Origin: DAISIL01 sp036822015
GTDB taxonomy: Bacteria; Bacteroidota; Bacteroidia; Cytophagales; Bernardetiaceae
Assembly (NCBI GenBank): GCA_036822015.1
Contig: DAISIL010000051.1
Coordinates: 1 to 25,169, forward strand
Length of the DNA stretch: 25,169 nt
Reading direction: 5' to 3'
Part shown: positions 8,890-15,497 of the stretch, in pieces
How the letters are laid out: each line of letters starts with the position of its first letter
How positions within the stretch are numbered: the stretch's first letter is position 1
The notes under the pieces: generated by a model
What the model was told of the DNA's origin: nothing
The model's database searches: none
The model's input: the letters and a program-made list of their open reading frames with translations, nothing else
Translations under genes and position numbers: made by a program

Positions 8890-9777
8890 TTACGTAAGCC
8901 TCTCCAGTACTGCCCTGGCCTCTGCCCAGTCGCCCTGCGTCTTGGGGTTCCAGTCGGGTTCTTTGATCTCCGTGTACGTACTTAGCCGCTCCCTTAATAC
9001 ACGTGCCACAAGCAAGCGCGATAACGGCTTGCTATCCGACGGGATGATGTACCAAGGCGCGCTCTTTGTGTGCGTTTTTAAGATAGCATCGACGGTATAT
9101 TGCTGATATTTGTCCCAATGCTGACGTTCACTAATATCCGAAGGGTCATACTTCCAGCGACGCTGCGGATGCTCAAGGCGGCGGATAAGGCGTTTTTTTT
9201 GTTCATATTTTGATATATGCAAGAAAAATTTAAAAATGATAATTCCATTTTTAGTTATGTGATTTTCAAAATTTTTGATTTGATTGAGCCGCTCATCCCA
9301 AAAGTCATCCGTAATTTGCTCGATTTTTGTCAGATGAGGAAGACGTTCCTGAAGAATAAGTTCGGGATGTACCCGAGTGATGAGTACGTTTTCGTAATGC
9401 GAGCGATTAAAAACACTGAACTTACCCCGTTCGGGCAAAGCTGCATAGTGCCGCCACAAAAAATCATGTCGATACTCCTGCTCCGTAGGCTTCTTAAAAC
9501 TATGTGCCACCATGCCCCGAGCATTAAAATCCTTAAAGACCTCCCGTACCAAGCTGTCTTTACCGGAAGAGTCCATTCCTTGTAAGCACACCAAGACACC
9601 ATACCGCCCATGTGCATAAAGCCGCGCCTGAAATTCACTGAGCAGTAATTGCTCTGCTTCAAGTTCGGCTTTTAAGATTTTTTTGGGGATTTTTTGCTCT
9701 TCTGGTGGAGCAGTGGGTATCTGATCTAATTGAAAATCAAGCGAAAGCAGAGATACATCAGGCAGGGAAAATGACAT
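8890..9777 (-). CDS. ppk2: Polyphosphate kinase 2 (PPK2 family)
   Basis: This is a 295-residue cytoplasmic enzyme with a single PPK2 domain. The P-loop is GMDSSGKD (67-74), the Walker-B-like segment is FNRSHYEN (123-130), and a basic lid region with RRLEHPQRRWKYDPSD follows near 205-220. The late segment WYIIPSDSK is also typical of the family. PPK2 enzymes transfer phosphate between polyphosphate and nucleotides. The length of about 300 residues and single domain suit the class I or class III groups, which phosphorylate NDPs or both NMPs and NDPs; the class cannot be fixed by eye. It is divergent from the TPM-domain gene at 9851. The role is probably nucleotide rephosphorylation from stored polyphosphate. 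Confidence 0.93.
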   Translation of the reverse strand: MSFSLPDVSLLSLDFQLDQIPTAPPEEQKIPKKILKAELEAEQLLLSEFQARLYAHGRYGVLVCLQGMDSSGKDSLVREVFKDFNARGMVAHSFKKPTEQEYRHDFLWRHYAALPERGKFSVFNRSHYENVLITRVHPELILQERLPHLTKIEQITDDFWDERLNQIKNFENHITKNGIIIFKFFLHISKYEQKKRLIRRLEHPQRRWKYDPSDISERQHWDKYQQYTVDAILKTHTKSAPWYIIPSDSKPLSRLLVARVLRERLSTYTEIKEPDWNPKTQGDWAEARAVLERLT

Positions 9778-9788
9778 AGTTTAAATAA

Positions 9789-9820
9789 TTTGCTTAAAGG
9801 ATTTGGACAAAATACCTTTT
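9789..9820 (+). promoter_or_regulatory. Possible promoter for the TPM-domain gene
   Basis: TTTG (9789-9792), a 20-nt spacer and TACCTTTT (9813-9820) fit the Bacteroidota -33/-7 layout, with the last base of the -7 element T instead of G. A start site near 9827 would exclude the TTG codon at 9803 and supports the ATG at 9851. Confidence 0.35.
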
Positions 9821-9850
9821 ATTTCTTTCTTTACAAGAAAAAACCAATCT

Positions 9851-10291
9851 ATGCCCAAAAGATATTTTGACGAAACGGCAGAAAAGCGCATCATTGCCGC
9901 CATTCAGGAAGCTGAGGCTCGTACGTCAGGCGAAATCATGGTACACATCGAAACGCGCTGTCCATCAGATGCTCTGTCTCGGGGATTGCAACTTTTTCGC
10001 CAACTGGGTGTGGATCAAACCAAACTTCACAATGGCGTGCTGATCTACGCTGCCATCAATGACCGAAGACTAGCCATCATTGCAGATACGGGCATCAACG
10101 CTGTGGTCGCGGAGAGTTTTTGGGAGCAGACCAAGGCACAAATCATTGCTTATTTTCTGGATGAAGAATACACGGATGGACTTGTGGAAGGCATTTGTTT
10201 GGTCGGAGATGCACTAGCGCATTACTTTCCCGTGGTTCGAGACCAACCCAATATCAATCAACTTCCCGATGAAATTTCATTTGGTCAATAA
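9851..10291 (+). CDS. TPM-domain protein (TLP18.3/Psb32/MOLO-1 family)
   Basis: This is a 146-residue protein from the ATG at 9851. The frame is open back to a TTG at 9803, but those 16 extra codons are not conserved-looking and probably precede the transcription start. Almost the whole protein is a TPM domain, with recognisable segments TSGEIMVHIET, NGVLIYAAINDRRLAIIAD and GINAV. It has no signal peptide or membrane span, so it resembles the short cytoplasmic-type TPM proteins that in Bacteroidota often sit beside LemA and a membrane-bound TPM paralogue; neither is present here. TPM domains have been linked to acid phosphatase activity in plants and to membrane-complex maintenance, but the function of this bacterial form is unsettled. 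A thioredoxin-fold/SPOR gene follows 25 nt downstream. Confidence 0.85.
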   Translation: MPKRYFDETAEKRIIAAIQEAEARTSGEIMVHIETRCPSDALSRGLQLFRQLGVDQTKLHNGVLIYAAINDRRLAIIADTGINAVVAESFWEQTKAQIIAYFLDEEYTDGLVEGICLVGDALAHYFPVVRDQPNINQLPDEISFGQ

Positions 10292-10316
10292 TCTTTCAAC
10301 CAATTAAGGCTTTTTT

Positions 10317-11186
10317 ATGAGATCTGTTTTTTTTGTTTTAGTTTTTTGTAGTCTTTCCTTTCTCTCCGAATCACAGGTATTGGATAGTGCAATCTTTTAC
10401 ACAGGCACATACGAACAGATGCGCCAGGAAGCCAAGCAAAGCAACAAGCATTATATGCTGTATTTTTACATCAGGGGCAGCAACGCCGATCAGCAGGCAC
10501 GCCTCCTGACCTTTACCCCCGAGCTGATAAAAGCAACGCAAAACGACTACATGCGTCCTTTGTCCGTTAGAGCTTTTTCAATTTTTGGTGATTATTTAGT
10601 CAAAAAATACAAGATCAAAGACTATCCCCAAATCCTTGTTTTTACGTCTGGTGATCGGCTTTTGGAGCGCATCGAAACGTTTGTTCCTGCCGGGGACTTA
10701 GTCAAAAAATTAAAAACTCTCCGTCAATCTACCGGAACTGCCGATACCATCGACGTTTTCAAAGAAAACCGCGATCCCAATCTGGTAAATGTCTTGCAAA
10801 ATGAAGCACAACTCCTCGGGATGTACAAAGTGCGTGTGGATGATAGCCAAACGAAAGATATGCCTAATCCCGTCGGGATTCAGCTGGGTGTTTTCAAAGA
10901 TTACAATCATACCATGCGTGCCATCTTTGAACTTGGCCTGGAAGCTAACGATAACGTTTTGGTCTCGATGCACCGCCAGGAAGATCGCACTTTTTTACGC
11001 CTTGTTTTGGGGCCCTTTGCTACCATCGCCGAAGCAGAAGTTTATCAATCCGAACTCCGAAATACCAAAGGACTTTATGGCTATCTGGTGGATTTAAATG
11101 ATTTTCGTCCTTTGGAGGCTATCGACGAAGAACCCGAGGATAGCCCCTTTATCCCGCTAGAGGAATCTCTGGGAGGTGGCAAATAA
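10317..11186 (+). CDS. Periplasmic thioredoxin-fold protein with C-terminal SPOR domain
   Basis: This is a 289-residue protein. Residues 1-20 are a signal peptide ending near SESQ. Residues about 30-135 look like a thioredoxin-like fold (strand HYMLYFYI, later KDYPQILVF with the cis-proline position), but there is no CxxC; the active-site position reads RGSNADQQ. Residues about 186-260 form a SPOR domain (GIQLGVF, LRLVLGPFATIAEAEVY), the fold that binds denuded septal peptidoglycan glycans. An acidic tail (about 265-284) closes the protein. A redox role is unlikely without cysteines; the thioredoxin fold may serve as a binding module while SPOR directs it to the cell wall or division site (inference). 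It lies 25 nt after the TPM gene and ends 5 nt from the convergent Rieske gene. SPOR is the surer of the two domain calls. Confidence 0.85.
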   Translation: MRSVFFVLVFCSLSFLSESQVLDSAIFYTGTYEQMRQEAKQSNKHYMLYFYIRGSNADQQARLLTFTPELIKATQNDYMRPLSVRAFSIFGDYLVKKYKIKDYPQILVFTSGDRLLERIETFVPAGDLVKKLKTLRQSTGTADTIDVFKENRDPNLVNVLQNEAQLLGMYKVRVDDSQTKDMPNPVGIQLGVFKDYNHTMRAIFELGLEANDNVLVSMHRQEDRTFLRLVLGPFATIAEAEVYQSELRNTKGLYGYLVDLNDFRPLEAIDEEPEDSPFIPLEESLGGGK

Positions 11187-11191
11187 GTTGC

Positions 11192-11644
11192 TTATTTATT
11201 GATGGTTATGGTGTCTCCATCACGGCTTACCCCATACTCGGTAAGCGAACGGTTGGCGGGCCCCTGCACTACTCCTCCTGCCTGATCGAAGATACTACCA
11301 TGACAGTTACATCGTGCCTGCCTACCGCTAAATGACCAGTTGCGCGAGCAGGCCGAATGCGTACATACACTCGTGAACGCCCGTAACGTACCCGCTGCAT
11401 TAACGACCAAAATATCCTCGGTGGGATGAAGTAACCAGGCATCTGGATTTTCCAAAACATTAAAAGGTGATGTTTGGATATTGAAAGAAACGCCTGTATC
11501 TGCTCCGCCGCCATCACTTGTGGGCGGTGGCGTAACTGGCTGTGGCTCGTCTTCCTCATCAGAGGAGCAACTCTGCAAGGGGATACCCAAAGAAGCTAAC
11601 AAAAGAGCTGCTCCGGAGGTGCGGATAAAATCTTTTCGATTCAT
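11192..11644 (-). CDS. Rieske [2Fe-2S] lipoprotein
   Basis: This is a 150-residue protein. The N-terminus has a basic start and hydrophobic core, with a lipobox ending at Cys26 (LQSC). A low-complexity acidic/Pro/Gly linker follows (about 28-50). The Rieske domain has CTHSAC (94-99) and CNCHG (112-116): Cys94, His96, Cys112 and His115 are the cluster ligands, and Cys99 and Cys114 would form the disulfide typical of high-potential Rieske proteins. There is no oxygenase domain, so this is a stand-alone electron carrier in the periplasm. Its ATG overlaps the stop of the beta-barrel gene by 4 nt (ATGA), indicating translational coupling; it is the last gene of a three-gene unit with YceI. Its redox partner is unknown. 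Confidence 0.93.
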   Translation of the reverse strand: MNRKDFIRTSGAALLLASLGIPLQSCSSDEEDEPQPVTPPPTSDGGGADTGVSFNIQTSPFNVLENPDAWLLHPTEDILVVNAAGTLRAFTSVCTHSACSRNWSFSGRQARCNCHGSIFDQAGGVVQGPANRSLTEYGVSRDGDTITINK

Positions 11645-12552
11645 AAGCGTTTTATGTTAGGATTTTTAATAATAACAAAAGATCGTTTGATATTGAAACC
11701 AAAACGAATATCACCTGCACCCCAGTCCGATGTCGTCTGGGCAATATAACCGGAGGCATTCTGCGGGGATGAGTTTGTTAGGTGCAACTGAAAGTTATGC
11801 CCTCCCGTGTTGATGTCAAAACCAATAGAAAAAGAATTGCGTACCGGCTCCTGATCTACGGCCGGCAACTCCTCTCGATTGAAGAGCGGCACATATTCTC
11901 CCGTAAAAGCCAGCCGTGGTGTGAGTTGCCAACGAATGGCCGTTCCCAAAGCATAAGCATTTGTTTCAGAGAGACTTACCCATGTGGGGGCAAGGAGCAA
12001 GCTAAAACGATTACCGAACTTTCGCGACAACACCAGCTGGGTCGTGTAAGAAAGCCGCTCCGAAAACTGATAATTTTCGGGGTTTCGTCCATCAAAAAAA
12101 TCAATATTACTCACCGACCAAACCCCTACATTGGCATACAAAGCAGCCGAAAAAGGGAATCCCTTTGCACCAACGCGCTGTTGCGTTAGGCGTATTTTGG
12201 TGTAGCCTTCGTAGGTTTTCCTAAACGTATTGCGTGCTAAGCCAACACTCCATCCATCGGACAAACCATATTCAAAATTGAAACGTACCTGGGCTGCATC
12301 TATCCCAAAAAGCTCGGAAATGCCACTATTAAGCAACCCAAAACGATGCGATATCCAAAAATCCAACATTCCGGCAGGTACTTGTTCCGTCGATGGTAGG
12401 TTGATGACCCGCGTATCAGGAAAAATATCTGTAACGACTTCGCTGGCAGGGGTATCACTAGGCAGCGTCTCTGCGTCGAGCAGTTCATCTAGGTCTTGGG
12501 CCAAGAGGAATGGCCCACAAATCAACAAGAAAAACAACAAAGTATTTTTCAT
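11641..12552 (-). CDS. DUF5777-like outer-membrane beta-barrel protein
   Basis: This is a 303-residue protein with a signal peptide (1-19, ending FLLAQ). After a short acidic stretch, the body consists of alternating amphipathic strands with aromatic girdle residues and ends in an aromatic/basic strand, as expected of an outer-membrane barrel. Segments such as VPAGMLDFWISHRFG and SDGWSVGLARN are typical of the DUF5777 family of Bacteroidota, as recalled rather than searched. The start lies 13 nt after the YceI stop, and the end overlaps the Rieske start by 4 nt. The function is not known; the context suggests a barrel serving a periplasmic redox or lipid-related process. Confidence 0.8.
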   Translation of the reverse strand: MKNTLLFFLLICGPFLLAQDLDELLDAETLPSDTPASEVVTDIFPDTRVINLPSTEQVPAGMLDFWISHRFGLLNSGISELFGIDAAQVRFNFEYGLSDGWSVGLARNTFRKTYEGYTKIRLTQQRVGAKGFPFSAALYANVGVWSVSNIDFFDGRNPENYQFSERLSYTTQLVLSRKFGNRFSLLLAPTWVSLSETNAYALGTAIRWQLTPRLAFTGEYVPLFNREELPAVDQEPVRNSFSIGFDINTGGHNFQLHLTNSSPQNASGYIAQTTSDWGAGDIRFGFNIKRSFVIIKNPNIKRL

Positions 12553-12565
12553 GACTTATGTTCTT

Positions 12566-13126
12566 TCATTTTGTGTAAGGCAAGAAATCAATAACCATAT
12601 CAACCTTGATCGTCTCGGCGATGCTCTTGAACATCAATTTAGGAATTTTGATTTCGTGATCTGCTAACGGCACATAAAAAACGGATGACCCCGCGTAACC
12701 ATCCTCCATTTGTTGTAACTTAGCGGTAAATGTGCGCTTTTTTGAAATGTTTCGTATCGTTAGTTCACCGACTACTTCTACGGACATCGGTGCATGGGTG
12801 ATTTGCTCAAAAACAGTTTCGTGATCTTGGATATTACCCTTAAATTCGGCGTAAGGATAAGTCTGACTTTCCATGTATTGCGTATTGAAATGCTTTTGCA
12901 TCAGGGAGTTAGGAAATTCAAAGGAAGAAATCGGTATCCGAAATCTCAACTCTCCGTTTGCTTTGTTCAAGAAAGCCGTCATTTGGTTGGAGTTGGCTTC
13001 GATGTCCTCAAAGGGTGCCTGCGAATAAAAATGCACCTTACCTGTTTTGGTGTAAAACACATCTTGTCCGTAACCCACAACAGCTAAACCCCACCAAATA
13101 AAAAATATTAAAGCCCAACTACGCAT
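12566..13126 (-). CDS. YceI-family periplasmic lipid-binding protein
   Basis: This is a 186-residue protein. Residues 1-20 are a signal peptide ending VVGYGQ. The mature part is a YceI-type lipocalin-like barrel: FYTKTGKVHFYS at the start, then SFEFPNSLMQKHFN, YPYAEFKG and GELTIRNISKKRTF, closing with KVDMVIDF. YceI proteins bind polyisoprenoids or other amphiphiles in the periplasm. It is the first gene of a unit with a DUF5777-like barrel and a Rieske lipoprotein, so the three may handle a lipid-soluble redox compound such as a quinone-like molecule (inference). A -7 box lies immediately upstream, at 13131-13138, leaving almost no leader. Confidence 0.92.
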   Translation of the reverse strand: MRSWALIFFIWWGLAVVGYGQDVFYTKTGKVHFYSQAPFEDIEANSNQMTAFLNKANGELRFRIPISSFEFPNSLMQKHFNTQYMESQTYPYAEFKGNIQDHETVFEQITHAPMSVEVVGELTIRNISKKRTFTAKLQQMEDGYAGSSVFYVPLADHEIKIPKLMFKSIAETIKVDMVIDFLPYTK

Positions 13127-13130
13127 CTGC

Positions 13131-13138
13131 CAAAATTA
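13131..13138 (-). promoter_or_regulatory. -7 promoter element TAATTTTG for the YceI operon
   Basis: On the minus strand TAATTTTG matches TAnnTTTG only 4 nt before the ATG at 13126. A start site about 5-7 nt beyond the box would fall on or next to the start codon. No -33 TTG is seen at 19-21 nt, so support is partial. Confidence 0.35.
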
Positions 13139-13237
13139 TGTTTGGATGAATAACCGAAGGCTGATAAATATGGTTTATCGGCTTTAACAAAAATTCAGCA
13201 TCAGGCGTTAATATGTACCTTAAACATTACTTATCCC

Positions 13238-14572
13238 ATGAAAATTAGCATTTTTTGGCATCGCCGCGACCTACGCCTATTTGATAATGCAGGCTTGTAT
13301 CATGCCCTAAGTGGCCCTGATCCCGTTCTACCGCTTTTTATTTTTGATCGTCATATTCTGGATGCCCTCGAAGACAAAGACGATGCCAGGGTATCTTTTA
13401 TTCACCAGCATATCAAGGCATTAGAAGAGCAACTAAGGCAAATGGAAAGCCAACTGCTGGTCTGCTACGGAAATCCGTTAGATATTTGGAAAGACATTGT
13501 AGCAAATTTCGATATAGCGGCCGTCTTCACCAACCAGGACTACGAACCCTACGCCAGGTCTCGTGATGCAGCCATTGCGGCACTGCTCAAAGAAAACGGG
13601 ATTGCCTGGCACAGCATCAAGGATCAGTGTTTACGCGGCCCCGAAGAAGTTCTCAAAGACGACGGCAAACCCTACACCGTCTTTACGCCCTACGCCAAAA
13701 AATGGCGGAAGACGGCCCCCCAGGAGCTATTCAACAGCTTTGACAATCTTTCTGCATCTACTAATTTTTACAAGAAAAAATATGAAGAAAAATTTTCAGT
13801 ACCTACCTTACAGGAAATGGGATTTCAGCCATCCAGCTTGATTGCGTTTCCGGCAAAACAAGTCCCCGATGACCGCCTTGCTCGCTACGCCGATCTCCGC
13901 GACTTGCCCGGGCGTGAAGGTACGACGCGGCTAAGCGTACATCTGCGCTTCGGGACGATCAGCGTTCGGCAGTTGGCCAGGCAAGCAAAGGACTTGAGTG
14001 ATACGTTTATTAACGAACTGATTTGGCGGGACTTTTACATGATGATTTTGTGGCATTTTCCGCACGTAGCCCAGGAGGCATTTCGTCCCGAGTACGATTT
14101 TATTGCATGGCAAAACGATGAATCCGCGTTTATGTCCTGGTGTGCCGGACAGACAGGCTACCCGATGGTGGATGCCGGTATGCGCCAACTCAACCAAACG
14201 GGATATATGCACAACCGGGTACGGATGGTCGTCGCTAGTTTTCTAACCAAACACCTCCTGATCGACTGGCGATGGGGAGAGGCCTATTTTGCCCAAAAGC
14301 TCTTGGATTTTGAGCTGTCCTCCAACAACGGCGGCTGGCAGTGGGCAGCGGGCAGTGGGTGCGATGCCGCGCCTTATTTTCGGGTTTTCAATCCAACAGC
14401 ACAACTTAAAAAATTTGACCCCGACTTGAAATATGTCAAAAAGTGGATTTCCGAGTACGGAGATTTCTCTTATCCTGCGCCCATCGTCGATCATGCCTAC
14501 GCCCGCCAACGCGCCCTCGATACCTACAAAGCAGGCTTGACCAAAGGCAAAGCCGCCCTAGCTGGTATGTAA
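13238..14572 (+). CDS. phrB: Deoxyribodipyrimidine photolyase (cryptochrome/photolyase family, class I CPD type)
   Basis: This 444-residue, full-length protein has an N-terminal alpha/beta photolyase domain opening with IFWHRRDLRLFDN, a motif usual for the antenna-cofactor domain. The C-terminal FAD domain has TRLSVHLRFGTIS (230-242), WRDFYMM (263-269) and NNGGWQWAAGSGCDAAPY (363-380); the Asn of NNGG corresponds to the residue near flavin N5 in Escherichia coli PhrB. Trp residues suited to an electron-transfer chain are present. It uses blue light to split cyclobutane pyrimidine dimers. A 6-4 photolyase or DASH cryptochrome is less likely given the length and motifs. The last 15 nt overlap the end of the convergent cysH gene. 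Confidence 0.94.
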   Translation: MKISIFWHRRDLRLFDNAGLYHALSGPDPVLPLFIFDRHILDALEDKDDARVSFIHQHIKALEEQLRQMESQLLVCYGNPLDIWKDIVANFDIAAVFTNQDYEPYARSRDAAIAALLKENGIAWHSIKDQCLRGPEEVLKDDGKPYTVFTPYAKKWRKTAPQELFNSFDNLSASTNFYKKKYEEKFSVPTLQEMGFQPSSLIAFPAKQVPDDRLARYADLRDLPGREGTTRLSVHLRFGTISVRQLARQAKDLSDTFINELIWRDFYMMILWHFPHVAQEAFRPEYDFIAWQNDESAFMSWCAGQTGYPMVDAGMRQLNQTGYMHNRVRMVVASFLTKHLLIDWRWGEAYFAQKLLDFELSSNNGGWQWAAGSGCDAAPYFRVFNPTAQLKKFDPDLKYVKKWISEYGDFSYPAPIVDHAYARQRALDTYKAGLTKGKAALAGM

Positions 14573-15217
14573 GCCACACTCCATCTTTTGTGCCGTTTGT
14601 GTCCAGCGTCCCGTGCGTCCCTGCCCTGGTTGGGTGCAATGCACACATCCGATCGACTGGTATCCTTTGGCTTGCAGCGGATGCAAGGGTAGTTTTTTGG
14701 TGCGCAAATGCTGTCGCAACACCTCGGGGCTTACGTCGATGATAGGGCAAAACTTCAGGAGTTCAGCCTGTTCCGAAAAAATTTTTAAGCCTTGACGATG
14801 AGGTGTTTGCCAGTTCATCAAGCCAGAAAGCCAAATCTGATATTGGCTCTGGATGCCTTGCAGAGGATTTACTTTATTGACGGCACAGCAGGTATCGGGG
14901 TGGGTTTGCCAGAGTTGAGTTTGTTGGGTTTGCTGGTGCAAATCGGGGTCAGGGTGTAGATCAATGATCCGTAAGCCGTAGTATGTCGTTAGACGTTCCT
15001 TGTAGGCTTGTGTCTCGGCAAAATGATAGCCGGTGTCGATGAAATGCACCGTTGGGCGGATATCTGCCTCGGCCATTAGATCGAGTAAAAAAACTGCCGT
15101 TGTGCCGAAGGAACAAGTATAGAGTATCTGGTCGGCGTAGTCGTGATAGGCCTTCTGTAATCGTTCAACGGGCGATAAAGGCTGATAAAGACTATGGAGT
15201 GATTCAATTATTGTCAT
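14558..15217 (-). CDS. cysH: APS/PAPS reductase CysH with [4Fe-4S] cysteine pattern
   Basis: This is a 219-residue protein. TCSFGTTAVF (34-43) is the adenine-nucleotide alpha-hydrolase type P-loop, and HFIDTGYHF (58-66) is the following conserved stretch. Cys110-Cys111 and CVHC (191-194) give the CC...CxxC pattern of [4Fe-4S]-containing assimilatory enzymes that prefer APS over PAPS. ECGLH near the C-terminus contains the catalytic Cys214. It reduces activated sulfate to sulfite with thioredoxin or a similar donor. The usual LRREQ-like loop reads SGLMNWQTPHR here. No sulfate adenylyltransferase or sulfite reductase gene is in the window. The end overlaps phrB by 15 nt. Upstream is a terminator-containing leader (15239-15276) that may control it. 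Confidence 0.92.
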   Translation of the reverse strand: MTIIESLHSLYQPLSPVERLQKAYHDYADQILYTCSFGTTAVFLLDLMAEADIRPTVHFIDTGYHFAETQAYKERLTTYYGLRIIDLHPDPDLHQQTQQTQLWQTHPDTCCAVNKVNPLQGIQSQYQIWLSGLMNWQTPHRQGLKIFSEQAELLKFCPIIDVSPEVLRQHLRTKKLPLHPLQAKGYQSIGCVHCTQPGQGRTGRWTQTAQKMECGLHTS

Positions 15218-15238
15218 GTGAACGGGGGGGGTATGGTC

Positions 15239-15276
15239 AAAAAAAAACCTTCCTCACCAAAAAGATGCAAGGAAGG
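15239..15276 (-). terminator. Intrinsic terminator in the cysH leader (possible attenuator)
   Basis: On the minus strand CCTTCCT (15276-15270) and AGGAAGG (15254-15248) form a perfect 7-bp stem around a 15-nt loop and are followed at once by nine T residues (15247-15239). It stands 21 nt upstream of the cysH start codon, so a transcript from further upstream must read through it to express cysH. There is no gene upstream on this strand for it to terminate. The plus strand has no T tract, so direction is clear. Confidence 0.65.
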
Positions 15277-15340
15277 CTAGAAGTAGCTCAGTCGTTGGTG
15301 TGCGAATCAAAACGCGCTTGCATCCGTGAGAGAACACGGA
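15255..15340 (-). promoter_or_regulatory. cysH leader with alternative pairing segments (candidate attenuator or riboswitch)
   Basis: On the minus strand, GATGCAAG (15324-15317) is exactly complementary to CTTGCATC (15271-15264), which covers the 5' arm end and loop of the terminator. CACCAA (15300-15295) is complementary to TTGGTG (15260-15255) in the loop. TCCGTG/CACGGA (15340-15335 and 15328-15323) can form a 6-bp hairpin. These offer ways to form or break the terminator. No known riboswitch consensus was recognised. The 280-nt gap between cysH and the next gene otherwise holds only the divergent promoter region. Confidence 0.45.
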
Positions 15341-15473
15341 CAACAACAAGAAAAATACACCATGAATACGCGCTTTTGTACCATGCTCCAAAAAAACGGC
15401 ACAGCCACGAGAAAAGCAAATTTTAGCCAAAAAAAATAAAATAGACTTGCACCGTCGTTTGGTAGAAAATTTG

Positions 15474-15481
15474 TATGTTTG
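15474..15481 (+). promoter_or_regulatory. -7 promoter element TATGTTTG for the propeller-SpoIIE gene
   Basis: TATGTTTG matches TAnnTTTG and ends 16 nt before the ATG at 15498. It argues that translation starts at this ATG and not at the in-frame TTG at 15447. No TTG is at the canonical -33 distance (nearest candidates have spacers of 12 and 24 nt). Confidence 0.4.
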
Positions 15482-15497
15482 CTTTAACATTCAGTTC

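Noticed and set aside
9803..9850. TTG-initiated 16-residue extension of the TPM-domain protein
   Set aside because: It overlaps the likely promoter, and the ATG at 9851 gives a normal start of the TPM domain.
15277..15310. A tRNA-like stretch on the plus strand with TAGCTCAGT followed by GTGCGAATC
   Set aside because: No paired acceptor, D-stem or anticodon arm can be built and the spacing is too short, so it is not a tRNA. A tRNA fragment cannot be excluded, but nothing else supports one.
15254..15490. A 78-codon minus-strand reading frame in the cysH leader with several Cys codons, suggestive of a leader peptide
   Set aside because: The Cys codons are not clustered at a regulatory point, its start overlaps the divergent gene's promoter and start codon, and it ends inside the terminator. 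There is too little to call it a gene.
15447..15497. TTG-initiated 17-residue extension of the propeller-SpoIIE protein
   Set aside because: It includes the -7 element at 15474-15481, and the ATG at 15498 begins directly at the signal peptide.
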